Shown here piece by piece: positions 38,310 to 47,720 of a stretch of 64,000 nucleotides of DNA (position 1 is the first letter of the stretch; every line of letters begins with the position of its first letter). Made by a program: the position numbers and the translations under genes. The notes beneath the pieces were generated by a model. It was not told the DNA's origin, searched no databases, and was given only the letters and a program-made list of their open reading frames with translations. The stretch comes from Brucella sp. 21LCYQ03. GTDB taxonomy: Bacteria > Pseudomonadota > Alphaproteobacteria > Rhizobiales > Rhizobiaceae. The DNA lies in NCBI RefSeq assembly GCF_023554105.1, contig NZ_JAMJWE010000001.1:62001-126000 (forward strand), given 5' to 3'.

Positions 38310-39440
38310 ATGGCTATAGAAACTCCTCCGCTTATGCAGATAAGAAAGGTTCCTCTTCGAGCTATTGCTATGGTTCTTTTGACAAGCAGCATTGTCGCCG
38401 GTTCTGGCTATGTTGCGCATGCCGAAATGAGCGGGACAATCCCCGTTGCTGTGGTTGAAAGCACGCTTGTTGATTATCAGCCGCAATTGACTTTATCGGG
38501 TGCTATTGCTGCCCGTTCGCTGGTCAATGTTTCTTTCCGCGTCAATGGACAAGTGGTCGAACGCCTTGTCGAAATCGGTCAGCATGTCGATAAGGGCGAA
38601 GTTCTTGCACGTATCGATAATGCCGAGCAGCAAGCCAATATGCGGGTGGCACAGGCCTCACAAGACGCAGCGCGTGCGCAGTTGGTGCAGGCCGAAGCAA
38701 GCTTCAAGCGCCAGCAGGCTTTGCTGGGGCAGGGGTTTACGACGCGCAGCCAGTTTGATCAGACACAACAGGTTTTGCGCACCGCGCAAAGCACAGTTTC
38801 CAATGCGGAAAGCCAGCTGAGCAATGCGCGCGATGAGCTGTCTTACACAGAGCTGCGTGCTCCTGTTTCAGGTGTTGTTACGGCGCGTAACGTCGAGAGC
38901 GGGCAGGTGGTACAGGCTGCACAGACCGCGTTTTCAATTGCCGAAGATGGCGCACGGGATGCGATTTTCGATGTGCAGGAAACGCTGGTCAATCATGCCA
39001 AGATTGGCATGGGCGTGACGCTGGGTCTGCTTTCGGATGAAGATGTGAAGATCGAAGGCAGCATTCGGGAAATTTCGCCGGTGGTCGATGCGCAAACCGG
39101 CACTGTGCGCGTGAAGGTTGGAATTTCGGAAGTGCCTGAGCAAATGGCGCTTGGTGCAATCGTCACCGGCACCGTGCATATGGATGGTCGGGAAGTGTTT
39201 ATTCTGCCGTGGAGTTCGGTCACATCGGATGCCGGAAATACGGCTGTGTGGCGCGTGGCCAAGGATACGAAGCTTGCAGCGCTGGTTCCGGTGCAGGTAC
39301 TTGCTTTTGAAAAAGAGCGGGTCATCGTTGCGTCTGGTCTGAATGAAGGTGATCTCGTTGTGACCAAGGGTGCGCAGATGTTGCGCGCGGGTGCCCAGAC
39401 AGAGATTATTCAGGGTCTTGAAGGGACAGCAGCGCAATGA
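38310..39440 (+). CDS. RND efflux adaptor (membrane fusion protein) 1
   Basis: Periplasmic adaptor of a tripartite RND pump, 376 aa. A hydrophobic N-terminal segment (LRAIAMVLLTSSIVAGSGYVAHA) is a signal peptide or membrane anchor, with no lipobox. The lipoyl/barrel-sandwich halves are SFRVNGQVVERLVEIGQHVDKGE and ELRAPVSGVVTARNVESGQV, separated by a Gln/Ala-rich coiled-coil hairpin (residues ~95-165). The ATG at 38310 is preferred over a GTG two codons earlier. The stop overlaps the second adaptor gene (ATGA). Confidence 0.88.
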   Translation: MAIETPPLMQIRKVPLRAIAMVLLTSSIVAGSGYVAHAEMSGTIPVAVVESTLVDYQPQLTLSGAIAARSLVNVSFRVNGQVVERLVEIGQHVDKGEVLARIDNAEQQANMRVAQASQDAARAQLVQAEASFKRQQALLGQGFTTRSQFDQTQQVLRTAQSTVSNAESQLSNARDELSYTELRAPVSGVVTARNVESGQVVQAAQTAFSIAEDGARDAIFDVQETLVNHAKIGMGVTLGLLSDEDVKIEGSIREISPVVDAQTGTVRVKVGISEVPEQMALGAIVTGTVHMDGREVFILPWSSVTSDAGNTAVWRVAKDTKLAALVPVQVLAFEKERVIVASGLNEGDLVVTKGAQMLRAGAQTEIIQGLEGTAAQ

Positions 39441-40531
39441 AGCCATCTATGAAAATCTTTGGCTCTCTTGCTTTGGCGGGAACGCTTGTTGCGCTGGCAG
39501 CCTGTGGCAAGGAGAACGATAAATCCGCAGAAGCGGCGCCTGTTCGTCCGGTGCTTTATACGATTGCTACGCCAAAGCCTGCGATACAAACCAGTTTTGC
39601 CGGTACAATCGAGCCGCGCTATTCGACGGATCTCGCTTTCCGGGTGTTGGGGCGATTGATTGCGCGTCCCGTCATTGTTGGTGATCTCGTCAAGAAAGGC
39701 GAGACAGTTGCAATGCTTGATCCTACGGCACTTGATCTTTCTGTGCAGTCGGCAAAGGCCGATCTTGCAAGTGCGCAGGCACAATATGCCAATGCAGCGG
39801 CGAGTGAGGGGCGTCTTAATATTCTGCTCAAAGGCAGCAATATTTCTCAAGCCGATTATGATGCCGCAAAGCAGGCGCGTGACAGCGCACATGCCGGCCT
39901 TGAAAAAGCACAGGCTGGTTTGCGCAAAGCGGAAGATCAGCGTGATTATGCCGTTTTAAGTCCGGATTTTGATGGCGTTATTTCAGCCACTAATGCGGAA
40001 GTTGGACAAGTTGTTGCAGCAGGCCAGGCTGTGATGAAAGTCGCGCGCCCGGATATTCGCGAAGCCGTGCTCGATATACCCGACAATATGACAGAGTTTT
40101 TTGTGGCAGGAACGCCGTTTCATGTTCAGCTTCAGGCCGATGGAAGCGTGACAGGACAGGGAACTGTACGTGAAGTTGCACCGCAAGCAGATGCGCAAAC
40201 ACGCACGCGTCGCGTTCGCATTGCACTTGAAAATCCACCCGAAGGCTTCCGGCTTGGCGCAACCATTCGTGCAGGCCGCGCACGGTCGCAGAAAGATCAT
40301 GTGATTTTGCCGATACAGGCACTGGTAGAAAAGGATGGCAAAACTGCAATCTGGGTCGTTGATCCCAAAACGCAGACCGTAAGTCTCCATGATATTCAGG
40401 TTGTGGAGCGTGAGCGCGATAGTTTTATGGCCAATAATGTTGAAGCGGGTAGCTACGTGGCAACGGCTGGCGTGAACCAGCTTGAAGAAGGGCAAAAAGT
40501 CCGACTGGATGCGAAGGGGAGCGGCCTGTGA
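39437..40531 (+). CDS. RND efflux adaptor 2, lipoprotein
   Basis: A second periplasmic adaptor, 364 aa, this one a lipoprotein: lipobox LAAC with Cys at residue 23 after a short signal peptide. The lipoyl halves are LAFRVLGRLIARPVIVGDLVKKGE and LSPDFDGVISATNAEVGQVV, with an Ala-rich coiled coil between (residues ~95-165). It differs clearly from the first adaptor, so this is not a recent duplication. It overlaps both neighbours by four bases. Two adaptors with one pump suggest a hetero-oligomeric adaptor ring, as in MdtABC-like or MexJK-like variants, but that is inference. Confidence 0.88.
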   Translation: MKPSMKIFGSLALAGTLVALAACGKENDKSAEAAPVRPVLYTIATPKPAIQTSFAGTIEPRYSTDLAFRVLGRLIARPVIVGDLVKKGETVAMLDPTALDLSVQSAKADLASAQAQYANAAASEGRLNILLKGSNISQADYDAAKQARDSAHAGLEKAQAGLRKAEDQRDYAVLSPDFDGVISATNAEVGQVVAAGQAVMKVARPDIREAVLDIPDNMTEFFVAGTPFHVQLQADGSVTGQGTVREVAPQADAQTRTRRVRIALENPPEGFRLGATIRAGRARSQKDHVILPIQALVEKDGKTAIWVVDPKTQTVSLHDIQVVERERDSFMANNVEAGSYVATAGVNQLEEGQKVRLDAKGSGL

Positions 40532-43500
40532 AAAAAGGTTTTAATCTTTCTGACTGGGCTTTGAACCATCGTTCTCTTGTCTGGTATTTCATGCTTGTGT
40601 TTCTGGTTGCGGGCTTTGTGTCCTATCTTGATCTGGGGCGCGCGGAAGATCCGGAATTTACCGTTAAGACAATGGTTGTGCAGGCCAACTGGCCGGGTGC
40701 ATCCATTGACGAGACGATGAATCAAGTCACCGACAGACTTGAAAAGAAGCTCGAAGAGCTGGATACGCTTGATTATACGCGCAGCGTGACGACACCCGGT
40801 AAGTCGGTGGTGTTTGTGTTCCTGAAAGACACCGTACGCAAGGAACAAGTGACCAAGGCTTGGTCTGATGTTCGGCATATGCTGGATGACATCAAGCCGA
40901 ACCTGCCGGACGGCGTTTACGGTCCTTATTACAACGACAAGTTTGGCGATGTGTTTGGCAATATTTATGCTTTCACATCGGATGGGCTGTCGATGCGGCA
41001 GCTCCGCGATTATGCGGAAGATGTACGCACCAAAATTCTGACTATTCCAAGCGCGGGCAAAGTTGAGTTGATCGGGGCTCAGGATGAGGCGATCTACCTT
41101 GAGTTCTCGACGCGGCAGGTGGCAGCCCTTGGCCTCGACCAGCAGGCTATTCTGAAAGCACTTCAGGATCAGAATGCCATTACGCCCTCTGGCGTCGTGC
41201 AAGCCGGACCAGAGCGTATCAGCGTGCGGGTGAGCGGCCAGTTTAACTCAGAAGATGATCTTCGTGCCGTCAATCTGCGTGTCAATGATCGCTTCTTCCG
41301 TCTGTCGGACGTTGCGACGATCACGCGCGGCTATGTTGATCCGCCAACAGCAATTTTCCGCGTTAATGGCGAGGATGCCATCGGGATTGCGGTTGGGATG
41401 AAGCCGAACGGCAATTTGCTGGAGTTCGGCGACAAACTTGATGCCATGATGGATAAGGTGAAGGCCGATCTGCCGGTCGGTATCAATGTTTCCAAAGTCG
41501 CAGATCAGCCGGACGTGGTTCAGGACGCGGTGTCCGGCTTTACCACGGCGCTGTTTGAAGCAGTGGTGATTGTTCTGGCGGTGAGCTTTATCAGCCTTGG
41601 CCTGCGTGCCGGTTTTGTGGTGTCGTTGTCGATCCCGCTGGTGCTGGCGATCACCTTCCTCGTCATGTCATTGATGGATATTTCGCTGCAACGCGTGTCG
41701 CTGGGTGCGCTGATTATCTCGCTCGGGCTTCTCGTCGATGATGCGATGATTGCGGTGGAAATGATGGTGGCGCGGCTTGAGCGCGGCGATCCCATCCACA
41801 AGGCCGCGACTTACGTCTATTCGCATACTGCATTCCCGATGCTAACGGGAACGCTTGTGACCATTGCGGGCTTTATCCCGATTGGTCTTAATTCCAGTCA
41901 GGCAGGCGAATATACCTACACGCTGTTTGTGGTGATTGCGGTTTCGCTGATCGTTTCGTGGATTGTGGCCGTGTTATTTGCGCCGCTACTCGGCGTGACG
42001 ATATTGCCGAAAAAGATGAAGCATCATGAGCATAAGCCCAGCCGCTTTTTTCAAGCTTTCTCAAAAACACTGCTGCTGGCAATGCGCCATAAATGGATCA
42101 CCATTGTCGCAACGATAGCTTTGTTTGTCGTCTCGGTTTTCGGAATGGGCTTTATTGAACGCCAGTTCTTCCCGGAATCGGATCGCCCTGAACTGGTGAT
42201 CGACTGGACGCTGCCGCAGAACAGTTCAATTGCGGACACCAAGGCGCAGATGGAGCGCTTTGAGCAGACAATGCTCAAGGACAATCCTGATATTGAGCAT
42301 TGGAGCACCTATGTCGGACAGAGTGCAATCCGCTTCATCCTGTCGTTCGATGTGCAGCCAGCCAATCCCTATTTCGGGCAAATGGTTGTGGTCGCTAAAG
42401 ACGTTGAAGCACGTAATCGCCTGAAGGCAAAATTCGATGAAGTGCTGCGTAAAGATTATGTTGGCACCGATACGTTCGTGAAATTCCTCGAACTCGGACC
42501 GCCGGTCGGGCGTCCGGTACAGTATCGTATTTCCGGGCCTGATATTCAGGAACTGCGCGGCATTGCGCAGGATTTCGCAGGCGTCATGAGTGCAGATAAG
42601 CGCCTTGGTGTTGTGAGTTACAACTGGAATGAACCGGGCCGGGTTATTCGTGTCGATGTGATGCAGGATAAGGCGCGTAAGCTCGGTATTTCATCGAAGG
42701 ATATTGCGACGACCTTAAATAGCGTGGTGGGCGGTATTCCGGTCACGCAGGTGCGCGATTCGATCTATTTGATTGATGTGATCGTGCGTGCGCAGAAACA
42801 TGAACGTGATTCCATCGATACATTGCAGAGCTTGCAGATCGCAACGGGCAACGGCAGTTCGGTGCCGCTCGCAGCGATTGCCAATTTCCGCTATGAGCTT
42901 GAGCAGCCGGTTGTTTATCGCCGTTCGCGTATTCCAACCATCACCGTTGCGGCTGGCATTAACGATAATACGATGCCGGATACAATCGTTAGTGAGTTGC
43001 AGCCTTCGGTGAATAGCTTCATCGAAAAACTGCCAGCGGGTTATTCGATTGTAACGGCGGGTACAGTTGAGGAAAGTGGCAAGAGCCAGGGACCAATTGC
43101 AGCTGTTGTGCCACTGATGCTCTTCGTGATGGCAACGGTGCTTATGATCCAATTGCAAAGCTTCCAGCGCCTGTTTCTTGTGGTTGCCGTTGCGCCTCTT
43201 GGACTGATTGGCGTGGTTGCGGCGCTGTTGCCAAGCGGTAAGCCTCTCGGCTTCGTGGCGATCCTTGGCGTGCTGGCGCTGATCGGAATTCTGATCCGCA
43301 ACTCGGTCATTCTGATCGTTCAGGTCGAGGAGCATATAAGCGAGGGTATGCATCCATGGGATGCGGTTGTTGATGCAAGTCAGCATCGTATGCGACCGAT
43401 TGCGCTGACCGCAGCTGCGGCAAGTCTGGCGCTGATCCCGATTGCGCGTGAAGTGTTCTGGGGACCGATGGCCTATGCCATGATGGGCGGCATCATTGCC

Positions 43501-43614
43501 GGAACAGCGATTACGCTTCTGTTCCTGCCAGCGCTTTATGTTGCCTGGTTCCATATCAAGGAGCCGGATGCAAAAGCGAATGAAACAACGGTAGAGCCGC
43601 AGCCACAACATTGA
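40528..43614 (+). CDS. RND-family efflux pump inner-membrane protein
   Basis: Proton-driven RND transporter, 1028 aa, with 12 expected membrane helices and two large periplasmic loops. The paired proton-relay aspartates are D404-D405 in LLVDDAMIAVEMM. The start is GTG overlapping the adaptor stop. Sequence at the N-terminus (SLVWYFMLVFLVAGFVSYLDLGRAEDPEF) resembles the multidrug/cation subgroup with an early break in the first periplasmic domain. No outer-membrane channel gene follows, so it must borrow a TolC-like protein. No adjacent regulator except perhaps the small winged-helix gene upstream. Confidence 0.92.
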   Translation: MKKGFNLSDWALNHRSLVWYFMLVFLVAGFVSYLDLGRAEDPEFTVKTMVVQANWPGASIDETMNQVTDRLEKKLEELDTLDYTRSVTTPGKSVVFVFLKDTVRKEQVTKAWSDVRHMLDDIKPNLPDGVYGPYYNDKFGDVFGNIYAFTSDGLSMRQLRDYAEDVRTKILTIPSAGKVELIGAQDEAIYLEFSTRQVAALGLDQQAILKALQDQNAITPSGVVQAGPERISVRVSGQFNSEDDLRAVNLRVNDRFFRLSDVATITRGYVDPPTAIFRVNGEDAIGIAVGMKPNGNLLEFGDKLDAMMDKVKADLPVGINVSKVADQPDVVQDAVSGFTTALFEAVVIVLAVSFISLGLRAGFVVSLSIPLVLAITFLVMSLMDISLQRVSLGALIISLGLLVDDAMIAVEMMVARLERGDPIHKAATYVYSHTAFPMLTGTLVTIAGFIPIGLNSSQAGEYTYTLFVVIAVSLIVSWIVAVLFAPLLGVTILPKKMKHHEHKPSRFFQAFSKTLLLAMRHKWITIVATIALFVVSVFGMGFIERQFFPESDRPELVIDWTLPQNSSIADTKAQMERFEQTMLKDNPDIEHWSTYVGQSAIRFILSFDVQPANPYFGQMVVVAKDVEARNRLKAKFDEVLRKDYVGTDTFVKFLELGPPVGRPVQYRISGPDIQELRGIAQDFAGVMSADKRLGVVSYNWNEPGRVIRVDVMQDKARKLGISSKDIATTLNSVVGGIPVTQVRDSIYLIDVIVRAQKHERDSIDTLQSLQIATGNGSSVPLAAIANFRYELEQPVVYRRSRIPTITVAAGINDNTMPDTIVSELQPSVNSFIEKLPAGYSIVTAGTVEESGKSQGPIAAVVPLMLFVMATVLMIQLQSFQRLFLVVAVAPLGLIGVVAALLPSGKPLGFVAILGVLALIGILIRNSVILIVQVEEHISEGMHPWDAVVDASQHRMRPIALTAAAASLALIPIAREVFWGPMAYAMMGGIIAGTAITLLFLPALYVAWFHIKEPDAKANETTVEPQPQH

Positions 43615-43621
43615 TATGAAG

Positions 43622-43650
43622 AAGGCCTGCTTTAAGTGGGCCTTTTTACT
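43622..43650 (+). terminator. Terminator after the RND operon
   Basis: AAGGCC and GGGCCTTTTT form a stem with an 11-base loop, followed by T5, 8 bases past the RND stop. Confidence 0.75.
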
Positions 43651-43665
43651 TTTCGGAGAATGATC

Positions 43666-44694
43666 ATGCAAACTGCTCCATCGTTGATGCTGCAAGAAAC
43701 TGAACAGTCACCATCGGTTGTGGCGAAACTTCTTGAAGCAGAGGCCGGAACATTTGCTGAAATCGGGCGGCTGTTTGAAAAGCAGCCACCAGTGATCACG
43801 ACAGCCGCACGCGGCTCATCCGATCATGCTGCAACGTTCTTCAAATATCTGATGGAGATCGTAACCGGGATTCCGGTTGCCTCAATAGGGCCGTCGGTTG
43901 CTTCTGTTTATGGTGCGAAACTCAAACTTAAAGGTGGCCTGCATTTCACCGTGTCGCAATCGGGTGCAAGCCCGGACATTATCGCGGTGCAGGATGCTGC
44001 AAAACGTGGCGGGGCTGTGACCGTTGCCGTTGTCAACGTCACCGATAGTCCCCTTGCGAAGGATGCCGATATCGTGCTCGCGCTTCATGCTGGCGAAGAG
44101 AAAAGCGTCGCTGCAACCAAGTCCTTCATTACATCGGTCGCAGCACTTTCCGGCGTTGTGGCTGCTACCAGCAAAGACCAGAGCCTCAAAGACTGTTTGA
44201 GCCGGTTGCCGGAAGCGCTGGCCGCAACGAAGCCCGAAGGCCGTGAGGCGGTCGAAGACTTGCTGGTTGAAGCAAAGTCACTGTTCACAGGTGGACGCGG
44301 CACTGCCTATGCGATTTCGCTCGAAGCAGCGCTCAAGGCCAAGGAAACTGCCAATATTCACGCGGAAGCTTTTTCGCTTGCTGAATTGATGCATGGACCA
44401 ATGCGTTTGGTGGAACCGGGGTTCCCGATCTTGTCGTTCATTCCGCAAGACGAAGCGCTTGAAACGAGCATTCAGGCACTGAACAAGCTCGGATCGTTTG
44501 GCGCAAACCTTGTCTCGTTTGGTGATGCTGCGGTGCCGGGCCATCGGTTGCCGTCTGCCAGCACCGGTAATGGCCATCTCGACCCGCTGGTTTCGCTTAT
44601 CAACTATTACCGGATCATTGAAGCGGTCACGCGCCGTAAGGGCTATGACCCCGATAAACCACGTCATTTGAACAAGGTGACATCGACCGTCTAA
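43666..44694 (+). CDS. SIS-domain protein, glucosamine-6-phosphate deaminase/isomerase type (GlmS C-domain-like)
   Basis: Two SIS sugar-isomerase domains (residues ~35-170 and ~195-330), 342 aa, without the glutaminase domain of GlmS. ITTAARGSSDHAATFFKYLME near the N-terminus and TVSQSGASPDIIA (residues ~100) bind the sugar phosphate. The second domain has FTGGRGTAYAISLEAALKAKET and AEAFSLAELMHGPM, the latter conserved in GlmS. Known homologues are alternative glucosamine-6-phosphate deaminases (NagB-II) or AgaS. The ATG at 43666 is 6 bases after GGAGA. No other amino-sugar gene is adjacent, so the substrate is open. Confidence 0.8.
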   Translation: MQTAPSLMLQETEQSPSVVAKLLEAEAGTFAEIGRLFEKQPPVITTAARGSSDHAATFFKYLMEIVTGIPVASIGPSVASVYGAKLKLKGGLHFTVSQSGASPDIIAVQDAAKRGGAVTVAVVNVTDSPLAKDADIVLALHAGEEKSVAATKSFITSVAALSGVVAATSKDQSLKDCLSRLPEALAATKPEGREAVEDLLVEAKSLFTGGRGTAYAISLEAALKAKETANIHAEAFSLAELMHGPMRLVEPGFPILSFIPQDEALETSIQALNKLGSFGANLVSFGDAAVPGHRLPSASTGNGHLDPLVSLINYYRIIEAVTRRKGYDPDKPRHLNKVTSTV

Positions 44695-44839
44695 AGAATA
44701 CTCCCACAAATTTGCTCATCACGCATTATCGACTTGATAGCGCAATCCGGTCAGTGCATTACGCATTCTGGCATGGCCGGTACTGCATCGTAGAGTAAAA
44801 ATCACGATGCCATTGAGCCTGCGTAATAGAGGAATTCCG

Positions 44840-45724
44840 ATGCATAACTTTGTCCTGACCGTCACCTGTAAGTCCACTCGCGGTATTGTTGCCGCGCTTT
44901 CCGGGTATCTATCAGGTAAGGGGTGTAACATCGTTGATAGCGCCCAGTTTGACGATCTGGACACCGGACGCTTCTTCATGCGCGTCAGCTTTATTTCCGA
45001 AGAGGGCGTACCGCTTGATGCCTTACGCGACGGCTTTGCGTCCGTTGCAGCGCCGTTTGAAATGGAATTTGATTTCCACGACAATGCCCATCGTACGAAG
45101 ACATTGCTAATGGTGTCGCGTTTTGGCCATTGCCTCAACGATCTTCTCTATCGCTGGAAAATCGGTGCCCTGCCAATTGATATCGTTGGTGTCGTGTCGA
45201 ACCACTTCGATTATCAGAAGGTTGTCGTCAATCACGACATTCCATTCCATCATGTCGCTGTCACCAAGGCCAACAAGCCGGAAGCCGAACAGCGCCTAAT
45301 GGATATTGTTGAGAGTACTGGTACCGAGTTGGTGGTTCTCGCGCGCTATATGCAGGTTTTGTCTGATTCACTCTGCCAGAAAATGTCCGGCAAGATCATC
45401 AATATCCACCACTCGTTCCTGCCATCGTTTAAGGGTGCAAACCCTTACAAACAGGCCTATGAGCGTGGCGTGAAGCTGATCGGTGCCACAGCGCATTATG
45501 TAACCGCTGATCTTGATGAAGGTCCGATCATCGAGCAGGATGTTGCGCGCGTGACGCATGCGCAGAGTGCAGCGGATTATGTTTCCATTGGCCGTGATGT
45601 CGAAGCGCAAGTTCTCGCACGTGCCGTTCATGCGCATATTCATCACCGCTCATTCCTTAATGGTAATCGTACCGTCATATTCCCGGCTTCGCCTGGGTCG
45701 TATGCGTCAGAGCGGATGGGATAA
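44840..45724 (+). CDS. purU: Formyltetrahydrofolate deformylase
   Basis: Hydrolyses 10-formyl-THF to formate and THF, 294 aa. An N-terminal ACT domain (residues ~3-80, starting NFVLTVTCKSTRGIVAAL) precedes the formyltransferase fold. Catalytic residues are in IINIHHSFLPSFKGANPY (near residue 195) and HYVTADLDEGPIIEQD. The ATG at 44840 follows AGAGGAAT; the frame start 11 codons upstream has nothing. In related bacteria purU often supports methyl-group catabolism or purine synthesis. No such neighbour is seen here. Confidence 0.93.
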   Translation: MHNFVLTVTCKSTRGIVAALSGYLSGKGCNIVDSAQFDDLDTGRFFMRVSFISEEGVPLDALRDGFASVAAPFEMEFDFHDNAHRTKTLLMVSRFGHCLNDLLYRWKIGALPIDIVGVVSNHFDYQKVVVNHDIPFHHVAVTKANKPEAEQRLMDIVESTGTELVVLARYMQVLSDSLCQKMSGKIINIHHSFLPSFKGANPYKQAYERGVKLIGATAHYVTADLDEGPIIEQDVARVTHAQSAADYVSIGRDVEAQVLARAVHAHIHHRSFLNGNRTVIFPASPGSYASERMG

Positions 45725-45746
45725 AATCTATTTGAGTAGCGATAAA

Positions 45747-45771
45747 GAGCGGCCTCAAAGGCCGCTTTTTT
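45747..45771 (+). terminator. Terminator after purU
   Basis: GCGGCC tcaaa GGCCGC (45749-45765) is followed by T6, 24 bases after the purU stop. Confidence 0.9.
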
Positions 45772-45870
45772 GTTATGTATTTTGGGATTTAAAAATTGGG
45801 ATGCAATTGTTGCAATATCTAAATTAAGAAAAAACAGCTAAGTATATTTTATAAAGCAAGGAGGAGGATC

Positions 45871-46065
45871 ATGAAAAGCTTTGGATTATTTAAATTAATT
45901 CTATGTGTTTTATTATTTTCTGGGCCAGGGTTTTCTAGAGAATTAAATTTTCAAAATAAATCGTGCGGAAATTGTTTTTGTTACAGTTCAGAGGAATATT
46001 GTGAAATATATAATCCGGGTAAAATTTGCCAAAATATAGGAAATGACTGTTGGGTTACAGAGTAA
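45871..46065 (+). CDS. Small exported cysteine-rich protein, unknown
   Basis: A 64-aa protein with a very strong ribosome site (AAGGAGGAGG) 4 bases before its ATG. Residues 1-22 are a hydrophobic signal sequence (KLILCVLLFSGPGFS), with likely cleavage near Ser22. The mature ~42 residues hold six cysteines (32, 35, 37, 44, 53, 60), enough for three disulfide bonds, plus acidic and aromatic residues. It is markedly AT-rich compared with neighbours and stands alone between two terminators, both signs of acquired DNA. I recognise no family. A secreted toxin-, inhibitor- or metal-binding-like mini-protein are all possible. Confidence 0.6.
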   Translation: MKSFGLFKLILCVLLFSGPGFSRELNFQNKSCGNCFCYSSEEYCEIYNPGKICQNIGNDCWVTE

Positions 46066-46105
46066 ATTTAATAAGTGATTATTTTTTACTTGTATTCGCA
46101 TTTGT

Positions 46106-46138
46106 AAAAAAAACCCCGCCAAAAGCGGGGTTTTATTT
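46106..46138. terminator. Bidirectional terminator between the small Cys-rich gene and amaB
   Basis: ACCCCGC caaaa GCGGGGT is flanked by A-rich and T-rich runs, serving both convergent genes. Confidence 0.9.
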
Positions 46139-46157
46139 TGATCTGAAATCAGACTGA

Positions 46158-47690
46158 TTAGTCGATGTCGAAGGAAACGCCCTGTGCGAGCGGCAGCGCC
46201 TTCGAGTAGTTGATGGTGTTGGTTGCACGGCGCATATAGCCCTTCCACGCATCCGAACCGGATTCACGACCGCCACCAGTTTCCTTTTCGCCGCCGAATG
46301 CGCCGCCGATTTCAGCACCCGAAGTACCTATATTGACGTTTGCAATGCCGCAATCTGAACCTTCAACCGAAAGGAAGCGCTCTGCTTCCTGCAGGTTGAG
46401 CGTGAAGATCGACGAGGACAGGCCTGCACCAACTTCATTGTGGCTCGCCAGCACGTCGTCGAAGTCGGAATACTTCATGACGTAAAGGATCGGTGCGAAG
46501 GTTTCTTCGAGAACCGGACCCTGCTGCTTTGGCATTTCGACGATAGCCGGACGCACGTAGTAAGCGTTTTCATGGCCAGCATCGACGCGTTCGCCGCCCT
46601 GTACCTTACCGCCGTGAGCGGCTGCTTCTTTGAGTGCGTTTTGCATGTTGTCGAAAGCAACCTTGTCGATCAACGGACCAACCAGAGCTGTGGTTTCGAG
46701 CGGCGAACCAACGGTAACGCTGGCATATGCCTTCTGCAGACGTGGAACGAGAGCGTCGTAAACGCTTTCATGCACGAACAGACGACGGAGCGTGGTGCAA
46801 CGCTGACCAGCGGTGCCCATTGCGCCGAACGCGATTGCGCGCAGTGCCATGTCGAGATCTGCCGATGGGCAAACGATACCGGCATTGTTGCCGCCGAGTT
46901 CGAGGATTGCACGCGCAAAACGCTTTGCAAGGCGTGGACCAACTTCGCGGCCCATGCGGGTCGAACCGGTTGCCGAAAGAACAGGAACCTTCGGGCTGTC
47001 AACGAGAACTTCACCAACCGTACGGTCGCCGAGTACAACTTCGGCCAGACCTTCTGGAGCATCGCCAAAACGCTTGATGGCGCGCTTCAGGATCGCGTCA
47101 CATGCAATAGCGGTGAGCAGGGTCTTTTCCGATGGCTTCCAGACAACCGAGTTGCCGCAGACGATAGCGAGAGCGGAGTTCCATGCCCAGACAGCAACTG
47201 GGAAGTTGAAGGCCGAGATAACGCCGACAACGCCAAGTGGATGCCAGGTTTCCATCATGCGATGGCCAGCGCGTTCGGTTGCAATGGTGAGACCGTAGAG
47301 CTGACGCGACAGACCGACTGCGAAATCGCAGATGTCGATCATTTCCTGAACTTCGCCGAGGCCTTCCGAAGGAATCTTGCCAGCTTCAAGCGAAACGAGA
47401 CGGCCGAGATCTTCCTTGGAAGCGCGGAGTTCTTCACCCAAGAGGCGGATCAGTTCGCCACGCTTTGGAGCTGGAACAGTGCGCCAAGCGCGGAAAGCTT
47501 CGTCAGCCTTGTCGATGATCTTGACTGCATCTTCTTTGCTGTGGGTCTTGATCGAAGCGATCTGTTCACCGGAGACCGGGCTGAAGCCAGCGAGGTCGCC
47601 CGACGTGTAAATGGCTGCGTCAACGCCAAGCTTTGAAAGCAGATCAGCGGCTTCTTTTTTCACGTCGAGTTTTTTAACAGCGGTGTTCAT
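46158..47690 (-). CDS. amaB: L-2-aminoadipate-semialdehyde dehydrogenase (ALDH7 family)
   Basis: NAD(P)-dependent aldehyde dehydrogenase, 510 aa, oxidising 2-aminoadipate 6-semialdehyde (from pipecolate) to 2-aminoadipate. The catalytic Cys is C298 in GTAGQRCTTLRR, the general base E264 in LELGGNNA, and N162 in ISAFNFPVAVW. ELGGNNA rather than ELGGKNP marks the ALDH7/antiquitin group. The ATG at 47690 has GAGG ahead; the frame opens 9 codons earlier. It follows hglS on the same strand, after a repeat-containing gap of about 130 bases. With amaA downstream it forms the pipecolate branch of lysine breakdown. Confidence 0.9.
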   Translation of the reverse strand: MNTAVKKLDVKKEAADLLSKLGVDAAIYTSGDLAGFSPVSGEQIASIKTHSKEDAVKIIDKADEAFRAWRTVPAPKRGELIRLLGEELRASKEDLGRLVSLEAGKIPSEGLGEVQEMIDICDFAVGLSRQLYGLTIATERAGHRMMETWHPLGVVGVISAFNFPVAVWAWNSALAIVCGNSVVWKPSEKTLLTAIACDAILKRAIKRFGDAPEGLAEVVLGDRTVGEVLVDSPKVPVLSATGSTRMGREVGPRLAKRFARAILELGGNNAGIVCPSADLDMALRAIAFGAMGTAGQRCTTLRRLFVHESVYDALVPRLQKAYASVTVGSPLETTALVGPLIDKVAFDNMQNALKEAAAHGGKVQGGERVDAGHENAYYVRPAIVEMPKQQGPVLEETFAPILYVMKYSDFDDVLASHNEVGAGLSSSIFTLNLQEAERFLSVEGSDCGIANVNIGTSGAEIGGAFGGEKETGGGRESGSDAWKGYMRRATNTINYSKALPLAQGVSFDID

Positions 47691-47720
47691 GTTTATCCTC
47701 TTAACCTGCTTAATCACGAG

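Noticed and set aside
42715-43695. A 326-codon minus-strand frame opposite the RND pump
   Set aside because: Its His/Arg/Asn-rich composition is typical of a shadow frame over a membrane protein gene.
46440-47636. A 398-codon plus-strand frame opposite amaB
   Set aside because: It is antisense to a clear ALDH7 gene, has unnatural composition (rich in Cys, Asn and Arg), and shows no domain. It reflects codon bias.
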